A DNA stretch of 64,000 bases, from positions 12,170,001 through 12,234,000 of the forward strand of contig JAFFSR010000229.1 of NCBI GenBank assembly GCA_017163975.1. Direction: 5' to 3'. This document shows, piece by piece, positions 36,707-49,804 of the stretch (the first letter of the stretch is position 1; every line of letters starts with the position of its first letter). Source of the stretch: Anastatus disparis (lineage: Eukaryota; Arthropoda; Insecta; Hymenoptera; Eupelmidae). The position numbers were made by a program, and so were the translations under genes. The notes under the pieces are model-generated. The model worked only from the letters and a program-made list of their open reading frames with translations, had not been told where the DNA came from and did not search any database.

Positions 36707-38475
36707 ACTCACTCTTATATTTATTGTTGAAAACTTGAGGTTAATGGTCGTTTTTTTACCAGCAAGATCAACAGCGTTTTTTGGATTTTTCGAAACGGAT
36801 AACATTGGAATTAAACGATTTAACAGTTTGTAACGATGAGAAAACGTAAGCGTCAAAAGAGAGAAAAATGCGTAGTGAATGGTTAAATGGCTGGGTGAGC
36901 TTTAATTTACTTGTTTATGTTTAATGTGTTTTCGAAAGTTTAGTCAATGTCGTTTATTTATAAAATATTTTAATTATTGTTAACATGAAGAGAAGCTGAT
37001 CAATTTTTAAAATTTAATTATTATCAACATGAAAATTATATCAAAATTTGTAATTTCGTATAATTAACTATAATGATTTTATACTTTTGTCAATTCAAGC
37101 TTAAATTTGTTTAATTATTTACTGTTTTGATTTAATAATTTCATTAAAAGTTTCATTAATAATTGTTAAAATTTACAAAAAGATTTGGAGATTTTTTTCA
37201 AAACAGTTTGCAAAAAAATATCGCAAATATATTCAGTAGATTTATGTCAAGTCTAGTAAGACAATATATATAATCGAACTTGGTACACACTACTTTCACC
37301 TACCCCTAATAGAGCTTTTCATTTTAACAATAATTTAAAATAATAATTTTTTTTAATGTTTGATTGACAATATATCTATATATAATATGCAATATACATC
37401 ATAATCGCTACCATCGCTACTTTGTTTTATAATAAAAACAAATACCAAAAAAGTAGTAAATTTTGTTACATACATTAAATTTATTACGATTAATTTTAAA
37501 TTGAGATAAATAAACTTTTTTAAAAATAATAAACTAAAAACTAAAAAAACGTAATCATGTATAAATTTTTAATTAATTAATATAAAACTCATGTTTTTTA
37601 ATACTTAAAAATAAGAAAGTCATTGTTAAACTTATGATAAATGTTTTTTTTAATTAACTATCGTAAAATTACTCAAAAATTGTTGAAAATAACAGAAAAT
37701 ATCATAAGTTATATTAAAATACTATAAAATATACAAAAATTTATAGTATAATAAAAAAAAAGTTAAACGCTAAATATTACTTTTGAAAAAAATTTGAAAT
37801 TTATATCAGTATAAATATTTGAGTTGTTTTGACGATCGCAGTAATCAGTATGAATAATTTAGATAATCAAGAATTAGATAAGATGATAAATTATTTCAGA
37901 CTTGAGCGTTTTTATCATTAGTTTCTTTTTATTCCAAAAAAGAAGAAACTCCCTCTAATTATTTCAAAATTCATTTTAATTATTTGAGAAAAATGAACCG
38001 ATATTATAAAAAAAATTCTTTAGAATCATCAGAATATCGAACGTGAAACCTTGAACAAAAAAGCACATGCGTATTGGCGCGTACGAAATATCTTGATATG
38101 ACATCATTGCATATATACTCCGATATATTCATGAACACTTTGCATGTTTACATCGCTAAGCTTGGCGTAGTATCACCGCCATGATAGTACTAGAGCTCAA
38201 AGCGCCGTCTGCTTCAAGTTTGACTATCAAACTGCCTAGTTTGTATGATTTAAGAAACATACATTCTTAGATCATGCTATCCACGTGGTTGCTGTATACG
38301 TCATACCAAAAACGTTAATATCGAACTGCGGCCTCTCTACTGTGCGACTGTGCGTGTTTAAATTGGCGCATATATAGAAGCCGGCAACCTGGCAAGTCAC
38401 TCGATACGAGAGGAGTTGTATATATCGCATATAGTAAAAAAAGTTTAGTACTACTTTATAAATCGTATCAGCAAC
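36707..38475. other. Spacer upstream of asparagine synthetase
   Basis: No gene is supported. The first part after the element does not resemble the missing 5' half of the ankyrin gene. The last 400 bp are GC-richer and probably hold the promoter and 5' UTR of the asparagine synthetase gene. A CRE/ATF-like TGACATCAT lies at 38099-38107. Confidence 0.4.
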
Positions 38476-41159
38476 ATGTGCGGCTTGTGGGCTTTATTTG
38501 GACTTGACACCAATTCTTTAACATGCGTCTGTGATAATTTTTCAAAAATTTCCCATAGAGGTCCCGATGCTTTTAAAATCGAACATGACGATCGTATTAA
38601 GGTAATTTAAAAACAAATTATTTATAACTATAAATAATAATTTAATATTTTATTCTATTTATGAACATATGGTTATAATGAATTTTTCAGAATTCATACC
38701 TAGGTTTTCATAGATTGTCCATTGTTGATAGCTTGTGTGGCATGCAGCCTATTAGGGTGTACAAGTATCCTCTTCTATATTTACTTTGCAATGGAGAAAT
38801 TTACAACTATAAAAGTGTAAGTAATTTTAAATATGTTTCTAATTTTTAAAATTATATATTTTTCAATAACTAATAAATTATGTTTTACAATAATTTTTTA
38901 TATTATTAAATTTTATTTTTACATGTTCAGCTGAAAGAAGAACATGGATTTGAATATTCAACAAAATGTGATGTAGAAGTACTGATGCATCTTTATGCAA
39001 CTAAAGGTCCAGAGGCAGTATGCAAATCTTTGGATGGAGTATTTGCATTTTGTTTATTGGATATTGAAAAGAAGAAAATTTTAGTTGGCAGAGATCCTTA
39101 CGGAGTCAGACCTCTTTTTAGACTAGTCACACCTAACGGACAGCTGGCTGTTGCTTCTGAAAGTAAAGTAAGTAAATTTTTATTCTTTTTTTAATATTTA
39201 TCATAGAATTTTGATATTTTCATTCATTATTCTAACAAAAAATTTCAAATTGTAGGCTTTAATAGGAATTGCCAAATTACTCAGTGGTGATCACATAGTA
39301 GAACCATTTCCTCCTGGTACGTACGAAGAGTATGACATTTTAGAAAATGGACTTGTTAAATTTATAAGACAAGAAAGATATCATGAGCCAGATCAAAAAC
39401 CTAGTTTTACACCCTACGTACCTTGGAAAGGTAAATTTCAATTGTATAATTATAATTAAATTGTTCTTTGAAGAAAATACTAATTTTATACTATTAATAT
39501 TAAATTAATTTGATTAAAAAAATGAGATTAAATTGATGAGATAAAAAATAATATAGAAACTATTGAAGCAATATAATTGCTTGAAATACACATTTATAAT
39601 TTAATATTTTCATAATAATGATTTAATCTCATTCTTGAAAGCTATTTTAATAGTATAATAATAGTAATAATAATAATTACTATTAGAATTGAATTAAATT
39701 CCATAATTTAGATAATTTAGAAACAGTGCTAAAATATAATCCTATTTTATTTTCAGAACTAAGCTCAAAAGATATTCATGAAAATATTAGAAAGTTGTTT
39801 TCTGCAGCTGTGGAGAAACGTTTGATGGCTGACAGAAGAATAGGTTGTATGTTGTCAGGTGGTTTAGATTCTAGTTTAGTTGCAGCCTTACTTGTAAAGT
39901 ATGCTAAGGAACACAATGTACCATATAAAATTCAAAGCTTTTCTATCGGTATGAAGGATAGCCCAGATATCTTAGCAGCTAGACAGGTATTTTTTATCTC
40001 ATTATTTTTTTTGGAATATCTCTTTTTTAAATATATTCAAATACATTAAAATAATTAAAATTTTTAGGTTGCTGATCATATTGGTACAGAACATCATGAA
40101 ATAATTATTACAGAAAAAGATATTACTGATGTTCTCGACAAAGTAATTTATTACTTGGAAACTTTTGATATTACAACAATTCGAGCTTCAATTGGGTACA
40201 ATATTTATTTTTTTTTTTTTTTTAATAATTTTATTTTATTTATTTAAAATATATATTTTTCTTATTTCAGAATGTATCTGATTTCGAGATACATTAAAAA
40301 TAATACTGATACCACAGTGATATTTAGTGGTGAAGGTGCTGATGAATTGGCACAAGGTTATATTTATTTCAGAGATGCACCAAGTGCATATGATGGTCAC
40401 AAAGAATCTCTAAGATTGTTAAAAGATATTTATCTTTATGATGGATTACGTGCTGATAGAACGACTAGTGCATTTAGTTTAGAATTAAGGGTACCATTTT
40501 TAGATTTACAATTTACTAATTATTATCTCTCTCTTGATCCAGCTTTACGACAACCACAAAGTAATTTCATTTTTTTACTTTATATTTTTTAATAAACTTT
40601 TATCAAAATATTATTATATTTTATTTAATTAATTTCATAGATGGTGTTGAAAAACATTTACTTAGATCTGCATTTGATGAATCTGGTTTACTGCCATCAA
40701 ATATATTGTGGAGAGGCAAAGAAGCATTTAGCGATGGTGTTACATCTGTTAAAAAATCACTATTTCAAATTATTGATGAAATCGTGATGAATAGAGTACA
40801 GGATGAAGATTTAGAGACTGCAAGTGAAAAATATCCTCACTGCACTCCAAAGACTAAAGAAGCTTATTATTATAGGTAAATATTTTTAACTCACCAAAAT
40901 TTATGTTTATTTAATTTTTTTCTTTTAAATAATAAAAGTACATTTTTGCCCATGATGAAAATGAATAAATTTTATTAAATTATTGAAAATAAACTATAAA
41001 TTATAATAAAAAAATTTATTTTGCAGGAGAGTGTTTGAATCTCATTATGAAGGATGTGGAGAACATTTGATACCTTATTACTGGATGCCGAAATGGGTAA
41101 AAGGAGTCACGGATCCTTCAGCTCGATTTATTACTCATTATGATAAAAAATGTAAATAA
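38476..41159 (+). CDS. ASNS: Asparagine synthetase (glutamine-hydrolysing)
   Basis: Nine exons: 38476-38601, 38691-38816, 38931-39167, 39256-39430, 39757-39986, 40068-40195, 40271-40560, 40641-40875 and 41027-41159. They sum to 1680 nt (559 residues; human 561). It starts MCGLWALF, so Cys2 becomes the N-terminal nucleophile of the class II glutaminase domain, which is followed by SHRGPDA and [15 protein letters not shown] motifs. The synthase domain shows the pyrophosphate loop LSGGLDSS, then [13 protein letters not shown] and ELRVPFLDL. The C-terminus keeps EAYYYRRVFE and WMPKW. It makes asparagine from aspartate, glutamine and ATP in the cytosol. Complete and undisturbed. Confidence 0.96.
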
Positions 41160-41356
41160 ACAATCAAGAATAAATAAATAACAAAAAAAATAATAATTTT
41201 TAAAATTAAAAATAGTATTTCATTGCCAATCAATTGTAAATATTCAAAAAATTGTTAACAATTCAATATTTAAAAAAAATAAAAAAAAATGAATTATGAT
41301 TACGATATGCGTTTCTCATTAATTTACCTTTACATAAATTGAAAAAAAAAATGCTG

Positions 41357-41429
41357 TACCCCTGGTGGGACTCGAACCCACAATCCCCGGTTTAGGAGAC
41401 CGATGCCTTATCCATTAGGCCACAGGGGC
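41357..41429 (-). tRNA. tRNA-Arg (anticodon CCU)
   Basis: 73 nt on the minus strand. Acceptor stem GCCCCTG pairs with CAGGGGT; D-arm GCCTAATGGATAAGGC; anticodon arm TCGGT-CTCCTAA-ACCGG with anticodon CCT; T-arm with GGTTCGAGTCC (B-box). CCA is not encoded. It lies 200 bp beyond the asparagine synthetase stop codon, on the other strand. Confidence 0.92.
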
Positions 41430-44395
41430 TCGATGCCGATAATTGTTTTCTACAAATGGACATACCGACAACTAACTTTTACGATATAATTAAACTTATT
41501 TTTCATTAAATTGTTAATTATTATGATTTTTATAATAAACAAATTTTTTATTTAACAATTTTTCGATATTAAAAATTTTTGGATATTTCGTCGATGCAAA
41601 ATATTTTGATAACATATTGCAAAGGCAAAATTCTATCTTTGGGTTGTTGGCCTTTGATTTATCAGTTAATAAAATTTGTGGATAAATTTTCTACGTCAAA
41701 AGTTATACATATATATATATATATATATATACAGACTACGTTTGATGCCACTTGTTTTGGAGTAATTGGATATTTCTGGACTACTACCGTCACTTTCTTC
41801 TTCGCGGGAATAATATTATACGAGACAGATTAATATGTTTATGGACGCATATACACGTCCACGACAACTTGTAAAAAAATTCCAGATACATCACGTGATT
41901 GTCTGGTTTTTATGTGTCTTTTGTATTTAGGATTAAACTCGTTATGCTTGCATATATTCAGGCGCAAATTTATGTTCACGTATAAAGATATTTTTCGTAA
42001 TTTATGTTAATGAAAATTAGTTTTATTCAAATTTATGTAACATATAAAAAACTATTCTTTAAAAATTCTTAAATTTAATTTAAATCGATTTTTGATGTTA
42101 TTCTTAATAATAGCTTTTAAAATTAGCAAAATTAAATGAAGATTGTCACTTATATACTGAAAGTATTATAATCTTTAATATTTTTAAAAAATAAAAATAT
42201 CATAGTCACTTATTTTATTTGTATCTATATTGATAATTATATCACTAATAAGTCTGACCGGTTCGTCTGTATCTACTTATAAACAAATTAAAAGTTAAAT
42301 TGCCTCAATCATGGAATAAATCAAATCTTATCTCGAAGAATCAACGTAACATAATTAATGATTAAAGTAAACTTTTTACGCAGCTTCGAAACGAATGACT
42401 TAATGAAAATTAGGAATAAAAAGTATGAAAAAGTCTGAACATCACAACTGTTATAAAGTTTCGAATAGTGTGTTTCAATATTTTAATTATTATTGATATG
42501 ATAAATCATAGATTTTTTCGATGTACTATGATTTACAAAAAACTCAATAATTTTAAATTTAAAAGTTAAAATTTAACGTTTTATAAATAATTTCTAATAT
42601 ATTTTTTAAAAATGTATAAATAATCATTAAAGCTACAATATTTATAATTAACATATAATTATAATGTAAAATCTCCAAATAAACTACTGGAAAAATATTT
42701 TTTTCTATCCTCATTTTATCTATTAAGTAAAGAGAGAACACCTGTTGAATTTAAGGTCACATTATACTCATATACCTATATTCTAATATATTAGATAATT
42801 ATTTATGTGTAAATATATTATTCATGCGTTCTCATATCATAACTTTACATATTAAATATGAAACTTTAAATTCTAATATAACAATGAGACAATTTAAAAT
42901 ATATTTATTTTATTTAATATAATTTAATTTATATTAAATAGAATTACGAAAACAACTATAGTTACAATTAACTAACCTGTCGTTTGCACATATTTTTTAG
43001 TGTACACAGATCTATGCATTTATGCATCTGTTTAATAATGATTTTTTTTATTTAAATAATACAGAAGATTGTATAGATATATTCATAACTCTGCAATATC
43101 TACATATTATGACGTCAGGATGAAGTACAATTCAATAAGTCTGACGCAATTAATATACATATATATTATAAACTTCTCTTAACAATGCGTCAAACTTTTT
43201 AAATTAATTATTTACTTCAGTGACAGGGTGGACAATACATCCAAGCAGACTAATGTTTATGAAAAAAAAAACGATTGATTACATGGTAGTATACAAACGT
43301 TTTATTAACACAATTAAATTAAATTTTAAATTACGAATATTAATTAGTTAAATATCGTATTCAAATTATAACACAGTTGAAAATTGGATGAATTTTAAAC
43401 ACAATATGTTTAAAAATTCGCCTAGAAAAATTAGATACACAATTATTGTGTAATATTATATTTTACACACTACATTTCATTTTAAAATAATTATACGCAA
43501 ATTATGTGTATTAATTGCGTGTAAGAATACATGCTATAATTTTACATAAGTTTTGTATAAATCTTATGCAATTTAGATCACTTTGTATTTACGTCCAATT
43601 ACACACATTTTACGTAAAACATGTAAATCAAGAAATAAACTGTGTTTTAATTACACAGAATATTTGTAATTCATTTACACATAATCTGTGTATTTCATAT
43701 CAATTTACACAAAACACACTTTTTTTCTGTGTAAGATGTTGGATAAAAAGAATTTAATGAAATTGTTTTGGTAATTAATTTTGAATAATAATTATTGATT
43801 TTACCGATCTTTCGAATTTATTGTTGTTTAAAATATGTATAATAATAATCACTTACTAAATAAAACTATGCATTTAATAATTTTATTAAATTAAATGAAT
43901 TTTTACAAAATTATTTCAATATTTTTACTTAATAAACATTTGATGCAAAAACATTAAATCACAAATTTTTTAATTAAATAAGTTTAATATATTATTGACA
44001 ATAAATAAAATTAATCGTTTGTAAAATATAAAAAATTTAAACAAATATTAATAATTCAATGTATATTTAATATATTTAGTAAGCAAAAACATATCAAAAT
44101 ACAAATTTTTTAAAATTCCAATTTATTACTAACAATTAATAAAATTAATCGTTTGTAAAATATTAAAATTTTCTACAAATATTAATAATTTAATGTTTAT
44201 TTAATTAATATAATTGTAATGATATATAAATACTATCTAATAATAATTTAAGAAACTCATATGTAGAAAAAGATGCTTCGGATTACTACAAATTGTAAGT
44301 CAAACATATCAACATTATTAAAAAATCATTTCAGTTAATTACAATAACTAAATAAACGATGTAATAATAAAATATCCGATACTCAATTGGTCTAA
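41430..44395. other. Gene-free AT-rich region
   Basis: No gene supported. It contains a (TA)n microsatellite at about 41707-41731. A block at about 43436-43745 is dense in TGTGTAA/TTACACA, ending with ACACACTTTTTTTCTGTGT, and looks like a decayed MITE. Confidence 0.45.
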
Positions 44396-44401
44396 TTCAA
44401 A

Positions 44402-44786
44402 TTTTTCCGCGCTACTGAATCACATATGGCAACAGTGCTCGTGATTAAAAATTTGAATGGGCGCGAGTTTTGCGCGGGAAATGAATGCGGCAACACTGTA
44501 AAATACGCGCGCTTTTGTATTATAAGCGGGCTTTAGCATAACAGAACGCGAGCGACCGTTGCACAGTGCGTAGTTTATCGTCGCCCCCTTAATAAAAAAA
44601 AAGTGCATTCATTTATCGTTTTTTAAACGGTCGTGCTAATCCTTAACCTTTGTTTTATGTATCTTACATTGTCGTTTGAAAAACTTATTCTCGGAAAAAT
44701 CCTCACATCGTTGCAACCTCGGATAGTACGTAAGGAAACTAAGAATATTTTATTTAAAAAAATATCGAACGTGGTAAGGTGAGAAG
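44402..44786 (+). promoter_or_regulatory. CDT1 promoter region with E2F-like sites
   Basis: Locally GC-rich compared with its surroundings. TTTTGCGCGGGAAA at 44468-44481 matches the E2F consensus on both half-sites, and TTTTTCCGCGC at 44402-44412 is a second, weaker match. They lie 305-385 bp before the Cdt1 ATG. E2F control of CDT1 is established in animals; function here is inferred. Confidence 0.55.
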
Positions 44787-47700
44787 ATGTCACAGACGTC
44801 CGTTACTTCGTATTTTGCCACGAGGAAGCGGCGGGCCAGCGAGGAACTCCGAAACAAGTCGAAGGTTCTAATCCTCGACGACAATGAAAAAAAAGAAATT
44901 CTTGCCCTTATACCTGAAGAGCAGCAATCAAAAATCGAACGTCCACTTCCATCTAAAAGCACGGTACGAATAATATGATCCCACGCTTTCGCATACCTAC
45001 ACATATACACACACACAGATGTACGAACCTTTTTTCCGTTAGCATTTTAAAGGGCCCTTCCTTTATCTACCCTTACTCTGAAATGCGTCCCTCCATTGTG
45101 TTCATTTTCATTTTTGTTTTTAACTTTTATTTAGTTTTTAAGTCATAATTTATAAGATTCTATTTTCTTTCTTTTTGTTAAAAAATATTTAATTATTTAT
45201 ATTTTTGTTTACAAATTCTATCATTAAATTTAATATTCTTTAAATTGATATATTTTTCTATTTTATTGATTATTATCGTATCGTAAATATCTATGAATCT
45301 TTGTTAAAATTAATTGGATTGTGATTAATTGTTTATCAACATTTATTAAAATTTAAATCAATCGTATAAGATTTAAAGTATATTTTATCTATATTTTATT
45401 ATGTTGAGTTAAAAATAAATTTTATGGAGTATTAAAAAAATGATAAAATAAACTTGAAGATAATAACTCACATTATATAAAATGAAAAATATTTGCTTTA
45501 AATACAATATTCTGATTTTTATTTTTAAACTACTTCATATTTAATTTGTGTTTATCTATATTTAATCTTATCTTTTACATTTTATGCAAATGAAATGCCT
45601 ATTTATTTGTCTAACTTTCTAATGGATTAAGATTAGGAATTCCAAATGTTTTAAATTATTTTTAGCCAATAGTTATGCAGATGAAAATAATATCATTAGT
45701 AGAATGAAAAAATTCATCAGACAAGATTCTTTTATGATTACGAAATATATTAATATTTATTGTTATGAAAAATTTAGCTATAGTCATTTCTTCCAATAGA
45801 TTATTAAGCATAAATTTTGATTAGTTAGGCATTTTTAATAAAATATAAGTAGCAAAGAAGTTTATTCAAGATTTTTCAAAAAGTGTTAAGATTAAAAGTA
45901 TTAAAGCCTAGAAGAGAAATATTTTTAAAACAATTTTTAAATGTGAAGCATTGTAATTGTTCTTTTTATTATATATACATTAATTATCATAATATCATAG
46001 ATCATAATAATTTTAATTAAAAGACTCTAAAGTAATTTTTTTATTACATTATATATGTAATGTATTTTCATTTGGTATTTGGATCAGTGCTCAATAAATT
46101 ATTACAAATAATAAGAAAGGAGCACAAATGAAATCACAGCTTACTTGACACTAATAATTATTACATGTGACTTTGAATATTTTCTTTATCTTGCACTTTT
46201 TTGCATTGCGAAAATGGAACATTATATAAACAACAGTTATTATTAAATCAATAAGGAAGGAAGTACAGTTTTATATTATTACATTCTTTAATTCAGATTA
46301 AGAAACTTCATTAAAAAGTTTTAAAAATGTTTATGGTTATTTTATTGACATTTACATCTTTTGGAATTTGTAATCAGGAAATATGTGGTTCCTTTATTTT
46401 TGTGTCAATATGAATTACAATATTTGTCTTTTGATTTATAATAAAGATTGATCTTAATTACATTTCCGTTATTTTCAGACCAAAAATACAAAGAAAGAGA
46501 TGGCGGTAAGGAATTTGCAATTTGACTTGGGCTCAAAACCATCAAGGTCGACTACAAGAACGCGATCAAGTAGATCACAAAAGAATTCAACAAATGAAGA
46601 TAATCGTCAAACTGATATACGTGAAACCTTATTAAAAGTTAACAAAGAAATTGAAGCAGACAAAAATGTTATTTTTGAAAAATTAGGATGTTTGAGCCCT
46701 AAAAAATCAACAAAAAAAGTCAGTAGAACTTCCAAAACCAGTGATATAGAACAAAATGTTCAAGAACCAGCATGTTTCAGAACACCAACTAAAAGTTCAC
46801 CAGCGTGTTTCAAAACCCCAACGAAAAGTTCACCAGCAAATGACATGAATGTTGCTGAAATAAAGACTAGATTAACTACCAGTTCAAGATTAGCTGAATT
46901 AAGAGCCAGAATTGCTAAATTTAGAGATTGTGAAGACAAATTAGAAAAATTAAATCAACAACATGCTGAAAAGAAAGAAGAAATGAAGAAAAATGAGGAA
47001 AAAATTAAGATTAAAGAATTTGAACGTATTCAACTTGAAATACCAGTGAGTCCTCAAAAATGTCTTAGATCACCTAGTAAATTTCTCAGCCCAACAAAAA
47101 CAATTCAATTATCACCAAAAGCTAGCCCAGCACGTCGTTTACTTTTCGAGCCCAAGGAAGCACCAGCAAGTCCTGTAAAAGGTAGTCCTATAAAAATACC
47201 AGCATATCAAAGGTTTCAATCTTTGATAGAAACTGAAGGAGAGCCTTTACCTTTGCCTTATAAATACCGCTTTTTATCCGAGGTATTCCGAAGTATCGAT
47301 ACGGTTTGTGCGATGCTTTATAATCGCAAGGAAATTATAACGTTCTCGAAACTCAAACCTGCGGTTCAAGAACTTATACGACGTAATTTCACAATTGATA
47401 ACTTGGCACAGGTAAAATTTTTTTAAAATTAATATAGATGAATTACATGTCTTTGAACACTAATACTAATTATTATATTTATATTACTAAGATTGAGAAA
47501 TTATAGAACAAAATATATAATTCATTTATTTAAAAAAAAATCTTATATTATTAAAATTTCTTAATCATAATAACTAATTTTTGTATAAAATTAAATTTTA
47601 GATTAAAACCATCTATCCAGAAGCTTACAGTTTTCGTCAAGAAAAAATGCGAAGTTTTGGTACTTCAAATCCTGAAAGATATGAACTGGTCGTTATACCA

Positions 47701-48937
47701 AATGTAGAATCAGATTTAGGAAGAAGCGGTAGAAATACGCCAGATGAAGAAAATGTTTTAAAATCTGCGATGGAAACAAATATGGGCCCAAGTGTCTTAC
47801 TAGAACGCAAGAGAAAATTCAATAATACGTTATTAAATATTGTCAAAAATGAGCACGAAAAGTTCCTACTAAGTTTGATACCACCTGTGACGATTTCCAA
47901 AGAAAAAATCAAGAGGTGGCATCCAGAATTTGATATTGAAAATTGTAGAGATATAGAAAAGGCAGAACTTCCGCAACCACCGGCGCAAGAAAAATTATCA
48001 ACGGCAAAAGATGTGCTTGAGAGAGCAAATAAATTAATCAATGATAATTCACGTATCAAAAAGGCTATTGAATTGTTGGCAGAAAACAGAACTAAAGTTC
48101 AAGTAAATCCTCCTACAGGTAATTTACAATTTTTTACGAAATTATTTAGATTTGAATAGTTTCTAATTTCAAGTAAAAAAATTCAAATCGGTATAATAAT
48201 TATTCATGAAAAAAATTTTTTTTGAGTCATAAATAGATCACTTATGAAATTTAAGACTTAAGACTTTGCAAATTTATAAGTAATCTATAAGTTTATTGAT
48301 AATTGCAATACAAAATTATATTTTTTAAAAATGACTGATTTTTTTTTTCTCTAAAATGTCAATATTTTGAAAATATTTATTTGATTTTTTTTTTAATATA
48401 AATTAAAATAAAGAAACTATTATTATGTTTACAGAAATAATAGAAACCACTGATACAAATCCAGCGTTGCGTGATGTCGAGATTTCCATAGTGGATACGC
48501 CGCCAGCCACACCTAAAATACAGAAACCTGTTGTAAATTCATTGCTAAAGGGTGTACCTTTGGCTCTACTTGAAAAAGTGCGAGCAAAACAAGCAGCTAA
48601 AGCATTGGAAATGATGACACGTTCTACAGAAGCCAATAAGGATGCAATAATGTATGCTAGGCTTCCAGAAATGGCAAAAATTATAAGGAATATTTTTGTT
48701 GGTGAAAAGAAAAATGTGCTTAACCTTGAGTTTGTTATTAAAAAACTTGATGATTCGTATAGAACAAAACTTACAGCCAATGAACTTGAAGAACACATAA
48801 GGTTAATTTGTAAACTTCTACCACTTTGGGCAACGATACACGTAGTGAGAAAAGTAAATTACTTGAAACTGGCAAAAGACTTTGACATGACTAAAGTGAT
48901 TAAAAGGCTAGAAGTACTGGCAGATGAAAAAGCATGA
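44787..48937 (+). CDS. CDT1: DNA replication licensing factor Cdt1
   Basis: Four exons: 44787-44963, 46479-47411, 47602-48118 and 48435-48937 (2130 nt, 709 residues). The N-terminus MSQTSVTSYFATRKRR holds a PIP-box degron (Q3..V6..Y9-F10 followed by basic residues) for PCNA-coupled CRL4-Cdt2 destruction. A basic, disordered part follows with many SP/TP sites, including two copies of a TPTKSSPA segment. The geminin-binding winged-helix domain starts near residue 300 (IPAYQRFQSLIETEGEPLPL, then KYRFLSEVFRSIDTV). The C-terminal MCM-binding winged helix covers exon 4 (LPEMAKIIRNIFVGEKKNVL). It loads MCM2-7 onto origins with ORC/Cdc6. The first intron is 1.5 kb. Confidence 0.93.
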
Positions 48938-49804
48938 TAAATGGGACTAAATTAGATTTAATTGTGTAACTCTGATGGAAAAAAAATTTAGTTTTCTAGT
49001 TATTCAGTATGTTGTGTTTAAATTGATGGAATATGAATGACATGTTGAAAGACTTTGAAAGATAATTAATTATTGTATTTAATGTTATTTTCAATGATTT
49101 AGAATATTTTTTTGTCTAATTTTTCTGTTTTATAATAAACTACTATTGTCTTTACTGTAAAGTTTCATAGTAAAATTTATCCATTCAGTAAAAGTTTTAA
49201 TTAACATTTTTCCATTGGAGCATGATAAGACAGTGAGGATAATATTATATAAAAAATATTAAAAATAGAAAAATTATACATTTTCTAAATCATTGAAAAG
49301 AAAATAATTTGCACTGTTTTGTACTTGTAATAAATATTTGTATAGCGAATTTTTTCCACCAGGGACAGCATAGTATGAATGTCAGCAATAAATTTTTTTA
49401 TATGTAGGACTTTTTATAATTATATTTTCTTATGTAATGATATTTTTGTAAATTATAATAATGCGCAATGTTATGTGGCATTAAGATTCATAGGATTCGT
49501 TTTTACGATATTTAAGAAAGGTGATTTATTTTTTTTTGTTTGCAAAAATATCTAATTTAGACAAATGTGTGATTATTGATAATAATATGCAATAAAAATG
49601 TATAAATTTGTAATTGATTTGAATTTAAAAAAAACCAAACATTTTCAAATATATAAAATATTATATTTAAAAGAATTTTATTGTAAAAAGTTTTTTTAGA
49701 AATCTTTATAACAATATTTTGTTAATCATATATACATATACATTTACGAATTAATTATTTTTTTTACAATTATTACGATGTTAAAAGTTAATATTATTAT
49801 TACG
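48938..49804. other. Shared 3' region of convergent CDT1 and HAUS5-like genes
   Basis: It holds both 3' UTRs; AATAAA-type signals occur on the plus strand near 49131 and 49330. No other feature seen. Confidence 0.45.

Noticed and set aside
36707..36856. Possible missing 5' part of ankyrin copy 2 (minus-strand KNPKNAVDLAGKK)
   Set aside because: Only a few ankyrin-like residues; it does not align with the corresponding region of the intact copy.
43515..43757. 80-codon plus-strand ORF
   Set aside because: It lies within the TGTGTAA/TTACACA-rich block; composition explains the lack of stops.
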